A DNA stretch of 16,569 nucleotides from positions 1-16,569 of the forward strand of contig JABDPQ010000274.1 in NCBI GenBank assembly GCA_013042695.1, written 5' to 3'. The DNA comes from Desulfobacterales bacterium. GTDB taxonomy: Bacteria > Desulfobacterota > Desulfobulbia > Desulfobulbales > Desulfocapsaceae. Numbering within the stretch: position 1 is the first letter of the stretch; every line of letters begins with the position of its first letter. Below, in pieces: positions 7,467 through 14,032 of this stretch. Under the pieces are notes generated by a model. The model saw only the letters and a program-made list of their open reading frames with translations. It was not told the DNA's origin and did no database searches. The position numbers and the translations under genes are program-made.

Positions 7467-8018
7467 TTAAGCCACCATCTGCAGAACTTCTGCAGTCGTT
7501 CGGACCATGCAGAATTCTTTTTGCAAACTCACCAGATTAATCGTGTGGATGTCATCCGCGTCATAGTAAGCCCCATCGAACCCCTGACGATCAAAAGTTG
7601 CCGTGGCATTTGAAACCAAGGTTACATTGAACCCGAGATTTGCCGCCATCCGCACTGATGTCGATACGCAATGATCGGTGGTTAGACCGACCATTACCAG
7701 AGAGGAAATATCATTGTCTCGAAGATATTTCTCGAGTCCGGTTCCGATGAATGCGCTATTAACCGATTTTGTGAATTGCTTCTCTCCTGGCAACGGCCGT
7801 GCTTCTTCTTTAAACTCATTGCCTGGAAGTTCTGGACGAAGCGGTGAACCTGGTTCTTTCGAGCAATGCTTGATGTGTACAATCGGCAGGTACTCTCTGC
7901 GCCACGAAGAGAGCAGCAAAGCAATATTCGCTTCGGCTCCTGGATTGTTTCTTTTCCCCCAGCGCGGTTCATCCAAACCCTTCTGAACATCAATGACAAC
8001 GAGCGCCATCTTATCCAT
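7467..8018 (-). CDS. isochorismatase-family cysteine hydrolase
   Basis: This 183-residue cytoplasmic protein has the isochorismatase/nicotinamidase fold. The catalytic triad is visible: Asp10 (LVVIDVQ), Lys84 (FTKSVNSAF) and Cys117 (GLTTDHCVS), the last preceded by the expected cis-peptide segment VGLTT. Members hydrolyse small amides, ureides or vinyl ethers; the sequence alone does not give the substrate. The sequence is full length. ATG 8018 follows GAGAGG with a 5-nt spacer. A good promoter with a palindrome over the -35 box lies upstream (8061-8090), suggesting regulated expression. Its stop is 267 bp before phnX on the same strand; a functional link to phosphonate use is possible but unsupported. 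Confidence 0.92.
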   Translation of the reverse strand: MDKMALVVIDVQKGLDEPRWGKRNNPGAEANIALLLSSWRREYLPIVHIKHCSKEPGSPLRPELPGNEFKEEARPLPGEKQFTKSVNSAFIGTGLEKYLRDNDISSLVMVGLTTDHCVSTSVRMAANLGFNVTLVSNATATFDRQGFDGAYYDADDIHTINLVSLQKEFCMVRTTAEVLQMVA

Positions 8019-8060
8019 AACAACCTCTCATTGTATAAAAAGAATCCTGCTGCTACGCTG

Positions 8061-8090
8061 AATATAGGTGATCTTGATTTATTAAATCAA
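8061..8090 (-). promoter_or_regulatory. putative promoter and operator of the isochorismatase-family gene
   Basis: On the minus strand TTGATT (8090-8085) and TATATT (8066-8061) are separated by 18 bp, a fair sigma-70 promoter, about 43 bp before the start codon. A perfect palindrome with one central base, TTGATTTATTAAATCAA (8074-8090), covers the -35 box and spacer, as a repressor operator would. Confidence 0.5.
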
Positions 8091-8101
8091 TTACAAATTT
8101 C

Positions 8102-8284
8102 TCAAATCAGTACCTCTGTTTGGTTTTTAAAGAACTTGGGTGCCTCTTCAATGCAGATCTGGTATTTATTGTTTATTGCCAGTCCGGAAACTGATGTTTT
8201 CGAACTGAACAGCCGTGGCCTTAAGCTATCGGCTATTTGTTGAGTCACTTGCAAAACACCCTTTTCGTTCAACCTCTGCGTCAT
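8102..8284 (-). CDS. doubtful small ORF, 60 residues
   Basis: This frame encodes a polar peptide with the segment QIADSLRPRLFSSKTSVSGL. I recognise no family. The nearest Shine-Dalgarno-like sequence (GAGGA) is 13 nt from the ATG, too far to be convincing. It fills part of the 440-bp space between the divergent isochorismatase and methyltransferase genes, which otherwise holds their promoters and a 5-bp hairpin (8383-8395). It may be a gene remnant or a chance reading frame. Confidence 0.2.
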   Translation of the reverse strand: MTQRLNEKGVLQVTQQIADSLRPRLFSSKTSVSGLAINNKYQICIEEAPKFFKNQTEVLI

Positions 8285-8458
8285 GCTTAAATTTTTATCC
8301 TCGGAATAGCAACTATATGCCTGCGGTAAAAATTTTTCGCATGCCTTGACTTTGAACGAAAATCATCATGTTGCAAAAGGCTCTGTTAAAAACAGTATAG
8401 TTTAAAGAATTAAGCTAATAGTTAATCGCTAAAGGCTACTAGCTCCATCGGTGACGCT

Positions 8459-8980
8459 ATGAACAAAATTACCATTCAATACTCTTCAACCAGCTTTGGT
8501 GAATTGATACTCGGCTCTTTTGGCAATAAACTGTGTCTATGTGACTGGCGCTATAGAAAAATGAGGTCAGCCATCGATGATAGACTGCAAAAGCAATTAC
8601 AGGCTGGCTTTATCGAAGGTGACAGCAGCGTTCTTACTGAAACCAGGCAGCAACTGGCACAATATTTCAACGGACAGCGAAAGCAATTCACTATTCCGCT
8701 GCTTATGGTTGGCACCGACTTTCAGAAAAGCGTCTGGAATGAACTGCTCAATGTCGGTTATGGCAGAACATCCAGCTACCTGGAGCTGGCAAAAAGAATT
8801 GGTAAAAGCAAGGCAGTGAGAGCTGTAGCCAGCGCAAACGGTGCAAATGCCATTTCCATCATCGTGCCGTGTCATCGTATCATTGGCAGTACGGGCGATC
8901 TCGTTGGCTATGCCGGAGGGCTTCGGATAAAGAAAAAACTGCTCGAATTGGAAAACGCCTTATTGCCTGCAGCTGTCTGA
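8459..8980 (+). CDS. ogt: methylated-DNA--[protein]-cysteine S-methyltransferase
   Basis: This 173-residue DNA repair protein transfers the alkyl group of O6-alkylguanine to its own cysteine in a suicide reaction. The active site is IIVPCHRII with Cys138. It is preceded by the helix-turn-helix and arginine-finger segment (KAVRAVASANGAN, Arg121) and followed by GDLVGYAGGLRIKKKLLELE, which is standard for the family. The N-terminal 80 residues form the poorly conserved ribonuclease-H-like domain, so this is a stand-alone Ogt/MGMT without an Ada regulatory domain. The segment before the active site reads NAISIIVP where many relatives have a proline. The ribosome-binding site is weak (GGTGA). TATAGT at 8396-8401 is a possible -10 box with only a poor -35. 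It converges with lgt across 61 bp. Confidence 0.95.
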   Translation: MNKITIQYSSTSFGELILGSFGNKLCLCDWRYRKMRSAIDDRLQKQLQAGFIEGDSSVLTETRQQLAQYFNGQRKQFTIPLLMVGTDFQKSVWNELLNVGYGRTSSYLELAKRIGKSKAVRAVASANGANAISIIVPCHRIIGSTGDLVGYAGGLRIKKKLLELENALLPAAV

Positions 8981-9041
8981 AAAAACTCTTGGCGTAGCAT
9001 CCTCCGAGCGAGACTCAATATAGTTCATGAGCCTAAACTGC

Positions 9042-10073
9042 TTATTTCTTGTCACTATCAATCTGCTGAGGCCCCTGATCACTCGGCTGAGATCCTTCGC
9101 TGGGAAGGTCTAACCTGGGGTATATGGCCGAGTACGATATATCGGCATGACGACTTGTATATCGTGCCGGAACATCCTGTGTCCAATCACTCGGAATAAT
9201 TGTTGGCAAGACGAGAAGCAATGTCAGAGCGATTCTTTTAATCCAGATGATACGACCATGTTTCACGGTTGAATTTTCAAATGATTGGCGGAAGTGGTTT
9301 CTGATAGGTTTGTTCTTCTTGAATCGATGAAAGTAAAACAACAGGAACAGGCCGACGAAGGTCATCAGCACATTAAATTCCTGACCCGGCGGAAAGCCCA
9401 TAAAATCTGTTCTATATTCACGAAAGAAGTCAACAAATATTCTCAGAAATCCATACCAGAAGATAAAGTGAGCCGTCAGCACACCACGCGGCGGCTTCAT
9501 TCTTCGTATGAACAGCAAGAGAGGAATCAACAACAGGTTCTTTATGCCATCATAAAGGACCACTGGATGGCGGTATCCTTCTATATCCGGGAATTGAACA
9601 CCCCACCAGGCATCAGTTACACTGCCAACTATTTGGCCATCAATAAAATTACCAATCCTGCCAACACCCATGATATAGGCAGCGGCAATTGCAAGTACAT
9701 CGGCAATCTGAAAAAAGCTCCATTTATACATCAGGCAGAATACGATTATTCCCATAATCGCTCCGAGAAGAATCCCATGGGTCGACATCCCACCGATCCA
9801 TACTGCCGGAATATGCCAGAGATGTGATCCATAATAGGCCCATTCATAAAAGAAAACCTCAATAATTCGGCCTCCCAAGAGTACTCCCAAAGAGATGAAT
9901 ATGGTCAAGCTGTAGACCTCATTCATATTCATCAAGATAGATTTATGATTTCTACGGAGCCAGGAAAAGAGTCCAAGAAATCCGAGGGTATAGCTTAAGC
10001 CATACCACCAGATGTAAAACCCGCCTAGTTTCCCAATGATGGGATCGATAGTATGAACAAATGGGCCAATCAT
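9042..10073 (-). CDS. lgt: prolipoprotein diacylglyceryl transferase with C-terminal extension
   Basis: Lgt moves diacylglycerol from phosphatidylglycerol to the lipobox cysteine of prolipoproteins in the inner membrane. Visible signatures are GGMSTHGILLG (His99), the diagnostic GRIGNFIDGQIVG (residues 138-150, with Arg139 and Asn142), RHPVVLYDG (168-176) and RIFVDFFREY (211-220). About seven TM segments end near residue 250. The protein is 343 residues, roughly 70-80 longer than usual. After a basic linker (KKNKPIRNHFRQ) there is one more hydrophobic segment (IALTLLLVLPTII, about 281-293), then a periplasmic or cytoplasmic tail with DWTQDVPARYTSRH and a Pro/Gln/Asp-rich end. GGAGG with an 8-nt spacer supports ATG 10073. 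It may be the sole Lgt or a paralogue; the window does not tell. Confidence 0.93.
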   Translation of the reverse strand: MIGPFVHTIDPIIGKLGGFYIWWYGLSYTLGFLGLFSWLRRNHKSILMNMNEVYSLTIFISLGVLLGGRIIEVFFYEWAYYGSHLWHIPAVWIGGMSTHGILLGAIMGIIVFCLMYKWSFFQIADVLAIAAAYIMGVGRIGNFIDGQIVGSVTDAWWGVQFPDIEGYRHPVVLYDGIKNLLLIPLLLFIRRMKPPRGVLTAHFIFWYGFLRIFVDFFREYRTDFMGFPPGQEFNVLMTFVGLFLLFYFHRFKKNKPIRNHFRQSFENSTVKHGRIIWIKRIALTLLLVLPTIIPSDWTQDVPARYTSRHADISYSAIYPRLDLPSEGSQPSDQGPQQIDSDKK

Positions 10074-10194
10074 CAGACCTACCTCCGATTTTCCTGGAAT
10101 TACTTACTCTTGACACCGCAACTACGACTCAATGCTGATCTCAAGAAATGAGAGATGATCGGGACTCTGGTGCCTTTCCTATCACCTTGATTAA

Positions 10195-10434
10195 TCAATC
10201 TAAGTTCTGCCAGTCCGGGATAAAATCTTGCTCAGCTTCCGGCAGAACATGTATCTGGTAAAATCCTGCTCCGACATCATACGATTCAGCAATTGTCGAT
10301 GATTGCTTCCCTTTTACCGATCTAAGTGATGCATCATCCCTAACAGAATTACCAAAAACAGCCAGCACCAAAAAAATGGATAACAGGGTCATTATTGAGG
10401 TTACGACTGAGCCTCTTCTCTCTACATTCTTCAT
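10195..10434 (-). CDS. small membrane-anchored or exported protein of unknown function
   Basis: This is a 79-residue protein. ATG 10434 is chosen because AGGAGG lies 6 nt upstream, a near-ideal ribosome-binding site; an upstream ATG at 10506 lacks one. The N-terminus is MKNVERRGSVV, then a hydrophobic stretch SIMTLLSIFLVLAVFG (residues 14-29) that could be an uncleaved anchor or signal peptide. A polar 50-residue domain ending in YQIHVLPEAEQDFIPDWQNLD follows. I know no family for it. It stands alone between lgt and a region of direct repeats. Confidence 0.65.
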   Translation of the reverse strand: MKNVERRGSVVTSIMTLLSIFLVLAVFGNSVRDDASLRSVKGKQSSTIAESYDVGAGFYQIHVLPEAEQDFIPDWQNLD

Positions 10435-10712
10435 GATATCCTCCTTGGCTGAGTTGCAGATTGTTGCTGTGTATTCTCTGAAATACATGATTCGTGCCGA
10501 TATCACTTATGCACATAACAATTCAAAATAATTGCATTTATATTTACATAACCAAGCAACAGCTACAGACCGCCATGAGCTGTATACAAATTTTGAACAA
10601 CTGCTATACAAATTATGTATATAGCTTTGGGCGCTTTAAAGGAATGAATTGAAAGAAATGGATAGAACCCGAGCGTAAGAACTGGATAACACGGAATTTC
10701 GGGCTCTTCAGT
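10435..10712. other. AT-rich intergenic stretch upstream of the 79-residue gene
   Basis: No coding sequence is supported. It contains ACAGCT/AGCTGT (10559-10583), direct repeats at 10583-10614 and an imperfect stem GAACCCGA / TCGGGCTC (10665-10672 and 10699-10706, one mismatch). It ends at palindrome copy 2. Confidence 0.5.
10583..10614. promoter_or_regulatory. pair of TATACAAATT direct repeats, 22 bp apart
   Basis: TATACAAATT occurs at 10583-10592 and 10605-10614. The 22-bp period is about two helical turns, the spacing expected of tandem binding sites on one DNA face. The nearest gene it could serve is the 79-residue minus-strand gene that starts at 10434. No regulator is identified. Confidence 0.35.
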
Positions 10713-10769
10713 AATAAATAGGGGACAGACCACGGTTTTTGAAAAACCGTGGTCTGTCCCCTATTTATT
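10713..10769. repeat. palindromic REP-like element, copy 2
   Basis: A perfect 28-bp inverted repeat (10713-10740 and 10742-10769) surrounds a single G. The core arm is identical to copies 1 and 3. It begins 2 bp after the stop codon of the GlsB/YeaQ-type gene on the minus strand. In RNA it would form a very stable hairpin at the 3' end of that message and could double as terminator or 3' stabiliser. Confidence 0.92.
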
Positions 10770-10771
10770 TA

Positions 10772-11020
10772 TTAAGATTTTATCCGACGATAGACAAAGA
10801 GCAGAATCAATGCTCCCATTATAGCGGTTGCCATGCTGCCAAGGCTGAATTCGTCTACTGAACCAAAGCCGACAAACGAGCCCACAAAGCCTCCAACAAA
10901 AGCACCTGCAATACCCAAGAGTGTTGTGAAAATAAAACCGCCGCCATCTTTTCCCGGCATGATCACTTTAGCCAGCATGCCAACGATAAGTCCAAAAATA
11001 ATCCACGTGAAAACTCCCAT
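10772..11020 (-). CDS. GlsB/YeaQ/YmgE-family stress-response membrane protein
   Basis: This 82-residue, very hydrophobic protein belongs to the transglycosylase-associated (YeaQ/YmgE) family. It has three predicted TM helices: FTWIIFGLIVGMLAKVIM, then a glycine-rich TTLLGIAGAFVGGFVGSFVG, then ATAIMGALILLFVYRRI. The family motif MPGKDGGGFIFTTLLGIAGA lies between the first two. Members are small inner-membrane proteins induced in general stress; no biochemical activity is established. ATG 11020 is chosen (GGAG, 7-nt spacer) over ATG 11050. The gene is bracketed by palindrome copies 2 (2 bp after the stop) and 3 (126 bp upstream). A possible -10 box TACAAT lies at 11079-11074, without a good -35. 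Confidence 0.92.
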   Translation of the reverse strand: MGVFTWIIFGLIVGMLAKVIMPGKDGGGFIFTTLLGIAGAFVGGFVGSFVGFGSVDEFSLGSMATAIMGALILLFVYRRIKS

Positions 11021-11146
11021 ATTATTTCTCCATATCAGATTGATAAACAAAATGTAAGACCGTTCACCTTCTTATTGTAAGCATGAATAAAAAATTCACG
11101 ATAGTCCAGGCAGGCAAAGCATGATTAGTCAGCACCTCTCTGACAA

Positions 11147-11205
11147 GTAAATAGGGGACAGACCACGGTTTTTGTTTCAAAAACCGTGGTCTGTCCCCTA
11201 TTTAC
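11147..11205. repeat. palindromic REP-like element, copy 3
   Basis: A perfect 28-bp inverted repeat (11147-11174 and 11178-11205) surrounds a TTT loop. The core arm is the same as in copies 1 and 2. It lies 7 bp from the terminator hairpin of the fasciclin gene and upstream of the GlsB-type gene. Copies 2 and 3 flank a 377-bp interval that holds exactly that one gene. Confidence 0.92.
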
Positions 11206-11212
11206 CGCAGAA

Positions 11213-11243
11213 AGCGGGCCTGATCTGAAAAATCAGGCCCGCT
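11213..11243 (-). terminator. rho-independent terminator of the fasciclin gene
   Basis: A perfect 12-bp GC-rich stem (AGCGGGCCTGAT at 11213-11224, complement at 11232-11243) with a 7-nt loop lies 29 bp after the fasciclin stop. On the minus strand it is followed by TTTCTG, a short and imperfect T run. Confidence 0.7.
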
Positions 11244-11272
11244 CGTCTAAAACTTATCCAATTCGGTGATTC

Positions 11273-11758
11273 TTAAGGAAGCATTACTGTATCAATCACA
11301 TGAATGATTCCATTGCTGGTCATAATGTCGGTTTGAATAACTTGAGCGTCATTGACCTTTACTGCCTTGCCGTCTACCATTATTGACAGTTGCATGTCAT
11401 TGGCGGTTTTTGCCGATGACAACTTGACGACATCAGAAGCCATCACTTTACCGGGCACGACATGGTATAATAAAATAGCCTGAAGTTTTTCTTTATTTTC
11501 AGGTTTTAATAAGCCCTCAACCGTTCCTGCAGGTAATTTAGCGAATGCTTCATCGGTTGGTGCAAAAACAGTAAATGGTCCCGCACTTTTAAGCGTATCT
11601 ACCAGATCTGCGGCGGTCACAGCAGCAACTAGTGTGCTGAAGGAACCGGCACTAACTGCGGTGTCCACTATGTCCTTTTTTTTGTATGACCCACTGAATG
11701 CTGGTACTGAGATCATCAATGCTACGGTTAACGCTACAATCGTTGTAAAAATTTTCAT
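11273..11758 (-). CDS. secreted fasciclin (FAS1) domain protein
   Basis: This 161-residue protein has a cleavable signal peptide (IFTTIVALTVALMISVPAFSG, probable cut near residue 22) and one FAS1 domain filling the rest. The H1 block is visible at about 42-76 (TLVAAVTAADLVDTLKSAG, then PFTVFAPTDEAFAKLP). The H2 block follows near 96-160 (LLYHVVPGKV, then NGIIHVIDTVMLP). FAS1 domains mediate adhesion or ligand binding at the cell surface; single-domain bacterial forms are periplasmic or secreted with unclear ligands. GAGAGGA with a 7-nt spacer precedes ATG 11758. A consensus -35 TTGACA lies at 11863-11858, but the -10 is poor. A terminator follows at 11213-11243, so the gene is monocistronic. 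Confidence 0.95.
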   Translation of the reverse strand: MKIFTTIVALTVALMISVPAFSGSYKKKDIVDTAVSAGSFSTLVAAVTAADLVDTLKSAGPFTVFAPTDEAFAKLPAGTVEGLLKPENKEKLQAILLYHVVPGKVMASDVVKLSSAKTANDMQLSIMVDGKAVKVNDAQVIQTDIMTSNGIIHVIDTVMLP

Positions 11759-11917
11759 CTGAATATCCTCTCGTGTGAGTTTTTTTTGGCTGGTTATATG
11801 ACTAAGATTAAAATTTGTGTGATTGCTATAATGTTATGTTTTATTGGACCAAACAACTGTCAACGAGCAATCTTCGTTCTAGCCAACCTCTTGATTGAAT
11901 TTTAGTCATGTTGTTTG

Positions 11918-11993
11918 ACTACCAATATAGTAACGCTTTGTGTATCCAAATCAATGGTAGTAAAAATGTTGTCTAATGGTAGTTAATACTACC
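11918..11993. promoter_or_regulatory. cluster of four GGTAGT half-sites
   Basis: ACTACCA occurs at 11918-11924, TGGTAGT at 11955-11961 and 11977-11983, and ACTACC at 11988-11993. The two direct copies are 22 bp apart; the last two form a dyad, GGTAGTTAATACTACC. The cluster sits 160-235 bp upstream of the fasciclin start. It fits an upstream activator or repressor array, but the regulator is unknown. Confidence 0.35.
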
Positions 11994-12036
11994 GTAATTA
12001 TGTTTTGATATGAGAGAAGAGAGAAGACAGAGATAA

Positions 12037-12109
12037 TTGTTGAGCAGCGCGCATGCCATCCTTCTCCCAAAACCTGACAGGGAGACATCTCCCATTACTC
12101 ACTCAACAA
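12037..12109. promoter_or_regulatory. nested inverted repeat with alternative stems
   Basis: TTGTTGAG (12037-12044) and CTCAACAA (12102-12109) can close an outer stem. Inside, GGGAGA (12080-12085) can pair with TCTCCC on either side (12063-12068 or 12088-12093), so two hairpins compete. It lies 75-147 bp after the PP2C phosphatase stop. It could be a 3' structure, an attenuator-like switch or a small RNA; neither strand has a T run. Confidence 0.35.
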
Positions 12110-12183
12110 CATCATGAAGTTCTTCTAATTGCTAAGGAATGGATACTAATTTTTACTCTTGTGACAATGATTAACGCTCTTCC

Positions 12184-13794
12184 CTATTGAATCCCGTCAA
12201 CCTTGACAATTACCAGCGTGATATCATCTTCGGATCTTTTTCCGATGGTAAAACTGTTGAGCTCTGTGTAAACCGCATTTAAAATGTCATCAGCCGAATG
12301 CTCTGCATGTTTGCGGATAATATTGCAGAAGCGTTTTTTACCAAACATTTCACCAGCCCTGTTGCACGCCTCCCAAATACCGTCTGTTCCTACGGCGATG
12401 ATTTGGCCATCTCTCAGACCGTCTTTCCGATTCTCCAGGTATTCAAACTCGTTAATGACGCCAAGTGCTATACCGCTGCCTTTTAGTTCTTCAAAGTCAT
12501 CTTTTTCAGGGTCATAGACAAGCGCCGGATCATGACCGGCCCGAACCCAGCCGAGATGTTTCTGCTCGGGATCAATACTCAGGTAAAACAAGGTCATAAA
12601 TTTGCCCGTATCAAGAACATCCTGAGCTAGGTGATTATTCATTGCAGTAATCACTTCGGATAATGTCCCGGGTTGCGAAGCACGCATACGCAGAAAGGCT
12701 CGAGCGGTCGTCATGAGCAGTGCGGAGTCGACCCCATGTCCTGAAATATCTCCGACAATGATACTAAAAGCACCCTGTTTCGAAGAATGCCGCCAGAGAA
12801 AATCATAATAATCACCGCCAATCTCGTCGCACGAGACATTGCGTCCAGCAATATCAAGGCCTTTGACGTCAGGTTTATTCTCCGGTAGCAGACTTTTTTG
12901 TACCTCACTGGCCAAGACCAAAGCTTTTTTATGTTCGGTCATGTCAGTGACAAAAGCCATATTGCCGATAACCGCTCCGTGATCATCTCGCAGAGTACTG
13001 CCATGGATCAATACCGGTACAGTGCGGCCATCTTTGGCCATCAAGCTGCCTTCAAACTCGCGAACTTCTTGCGCCAGTATTGCCTCTCTATTGGCCTGCA
13101 TGTATTCTCTTGATTCATCTGAGGCGAGATCAAAAGGTGTTTTCCCAAGCAGTTCTTCTCGTGCATAGCCAAGCATACGACAATAGGCATTGTTGACATC
13201 TACAATCGTCAAATCTTCATTCATCAATAAAAAACCTTCAGAGGCAGTCTCAACAATACGGCGAAATTTCTCTTCACTTTTCTGCAGCTTTTCCTCAGCA
13301 GTTTTGCGTTCTGTTATGTCGATCAAAATACCCTGATTATGGGTTTTATTCCCTGCCTCATCGCGAACGACAGATGTCTGATCCTCGATCCAACGCACTT
13401 GGCCGTCACCAGTAACAACCCGGTAATACATAGAATATTCTTCAAGATCTGCCTCTGCCAAGTCCATAACCTCATTGTGGACGCGCTCCTGATCAGCCTC
13501 GTAAACTATATCGCGAAAGGCTTTTTTCCCCGTTAAGAAGTCCTCCGGCTCGTAACCAAAGTGCCGAAAATTTTCTGAAATATAAACAAGGCGAGGATCA
13601 TCACCAGCTTTACGCCGAAACAAAACCGCCGGACTGCGATCGACAATCAATTGCGCCATTCTCAACGCGTCAACCGTTTCCTTGTGATCAATCCGCTCCC
13701 GGGCAACATCCTGGTCCCGCTCAGCAAGCTGAACTCTGAGCTGATTCAATTCCGAAATCAGTTCAGTTGTTGTTTTATCTGCATCTGCTTTCAT
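12184..13794 (-). CDS. PAS-PAS-PP2C (RsbU/SpoIIE-type) serine phosphatase
   Basis: This 536-residue cytoplasmic signalling protein begins with a short coiled coil (about 8-50). Two PAS domains follow (about 44-162, ending DITERK, and about 170-287, ending TDMTEHKK), and then a PP2C/SpoIIE phosphatase (about 293-532). The linker to the phosphatase has the RsbU-like signature VQKSLLP. Metal-ligand and core motifs are intact: DEIGGDYYDF (Asp328), VGDISGHGVDSALLM (Asp349), GTDGIWEAC (Asp471) and SEDDITLVIV (Asp523, Asp524). Such proteins dephosphorylate anti-sigma-antagonist (STAS) proteins in partner-switching stress cascades, with PAS sensing the input. No STAS protein, anti-sigma kinase or sigma factor is adjacent. 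ATG 13794 is chosen (GGAG, 7-nt spacer) over ATG 13833. Two dyads precede the gene. Confidence 0.95.
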   Translation of the reverse strand: MKADADKTTTELISELNQLRVQLAERDQDVARERIDHKETVDALRMAQLIVDRSPAVLFRRKAGDDPRLVYISENFRHFGYEPEDFLTGKKAFRDIVYEADQERVHNEVMDLAEADLEEYSMYYRVVTGDGQVRWIEDQTSVVRDEAGNKTHNQGILIDITERKTAEEKLQKSEEKFRRIVETASEGFLLMNEDLTIVDVNNAYCRMLGYAREELLGKTPFDLASDESREYMQANREAILAQEVREFEGSLMAKDGRTVPVLIHGSTLRDDHGAVIGNMAFVTDMTEHKKALVLASEVQKSLLPENKPDVKGLDIAGRNVSCDEIGGDYYDFLWRHSSKQGAFSIIVGDISGHGVDSALLMTTARAFLRMRASQPGTLSEVITAMNNHLAQDVLDTGKFMTLFYLSIDPEQKHLGWVRAGHDPALVYDPEKDDFEELKGSGIALGVINEFEYLENRKDGLRDGQIIAVGTDGIWEACNRAGEMFGKKRFCNIIRKHAEHSADDILNAVYTELNSFTIGKRSEDDITLVIVKVDGIQ

Positions 13795-13820
13795 ATTGTT
13801 TCTCCGCTCTATTCGGATTA

Positions 13821-13860
13821 CATGCAACTGCATGATCTATTTTCACTAACAATTTAGTGA
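13821..13860. promoter_or_regulatory. two adjacent dyads upstream of the PP2C phosphatase gene
   Basis: CATGCAACTGCATG (13821-13834) and TCACTAACAATTTAGTGA (13843-13860) are both perfect inverted repeats (arms of 6 and 7 bp). They lie 27-66 bp before the start codon. A further CACTAAC occurs at 13878-13884. A position over or just after the promoter would suit a repressor operator; the -10 and -35 boxes are not clear. Confidence 0.4.
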
Positions 13861-14032
13861 TCATTGCACTGTCACGCCACTAACCTAATCCAATCACAAC
13901 GGTCAACTAATAATGCTTTATTATTCTATAAAGTTATAATATTCCTGGAGGATACATTTGTGCATGTACGTTCTTGATGGAGTCAGTAACTAACTACAGG
14001 AGAAGGTAGGTCTTGCTATAATTATCTGTTTT

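Larger units (their letters stand above)
11759..12183. other. 425-bp intergenic region with operator-like repeats and competing hairpins
   Basis: No gene is supported. The part nearest the fasciclin gene carries its likely promoter (TTGACA at 11863-11858, minus). Positions 11918-11993 hold four copies of ACTACC/GGTAGT. Positions 12037-12109 hold a nested inverted repeat with mutually exclusive stems, just after the PP2C phosphatase stop. Confidence 0.5.

Noticed and set aside
7445..7540. 31-codon plus-strand ORF starting with ATG AAA AAC
   Set aside because: It is antisense to the 3' end of the isochorismatase gene and has no ribosome-binding site.
7866..8243. 125-residue plus-strand reading frame
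   Set aside because: It overlaps the 5' half of the isochorismatase gene antisense and its promoter, has no ribosome-binding site and shows no recognisable domain.
9285..9827. 180-residue plus-strand reading frame
   Set aside because: It is antisense to lgt, whose conserved motifs fix the coding frame; the peptide is basic and lacks family features.
13950..13990. Possible tiny plus-strand leader peptide after GGAGG upstream of 13960
   Set aside because: It would be an 11-codon TTG-start frame with no downstream plus-strand gene to regulate.
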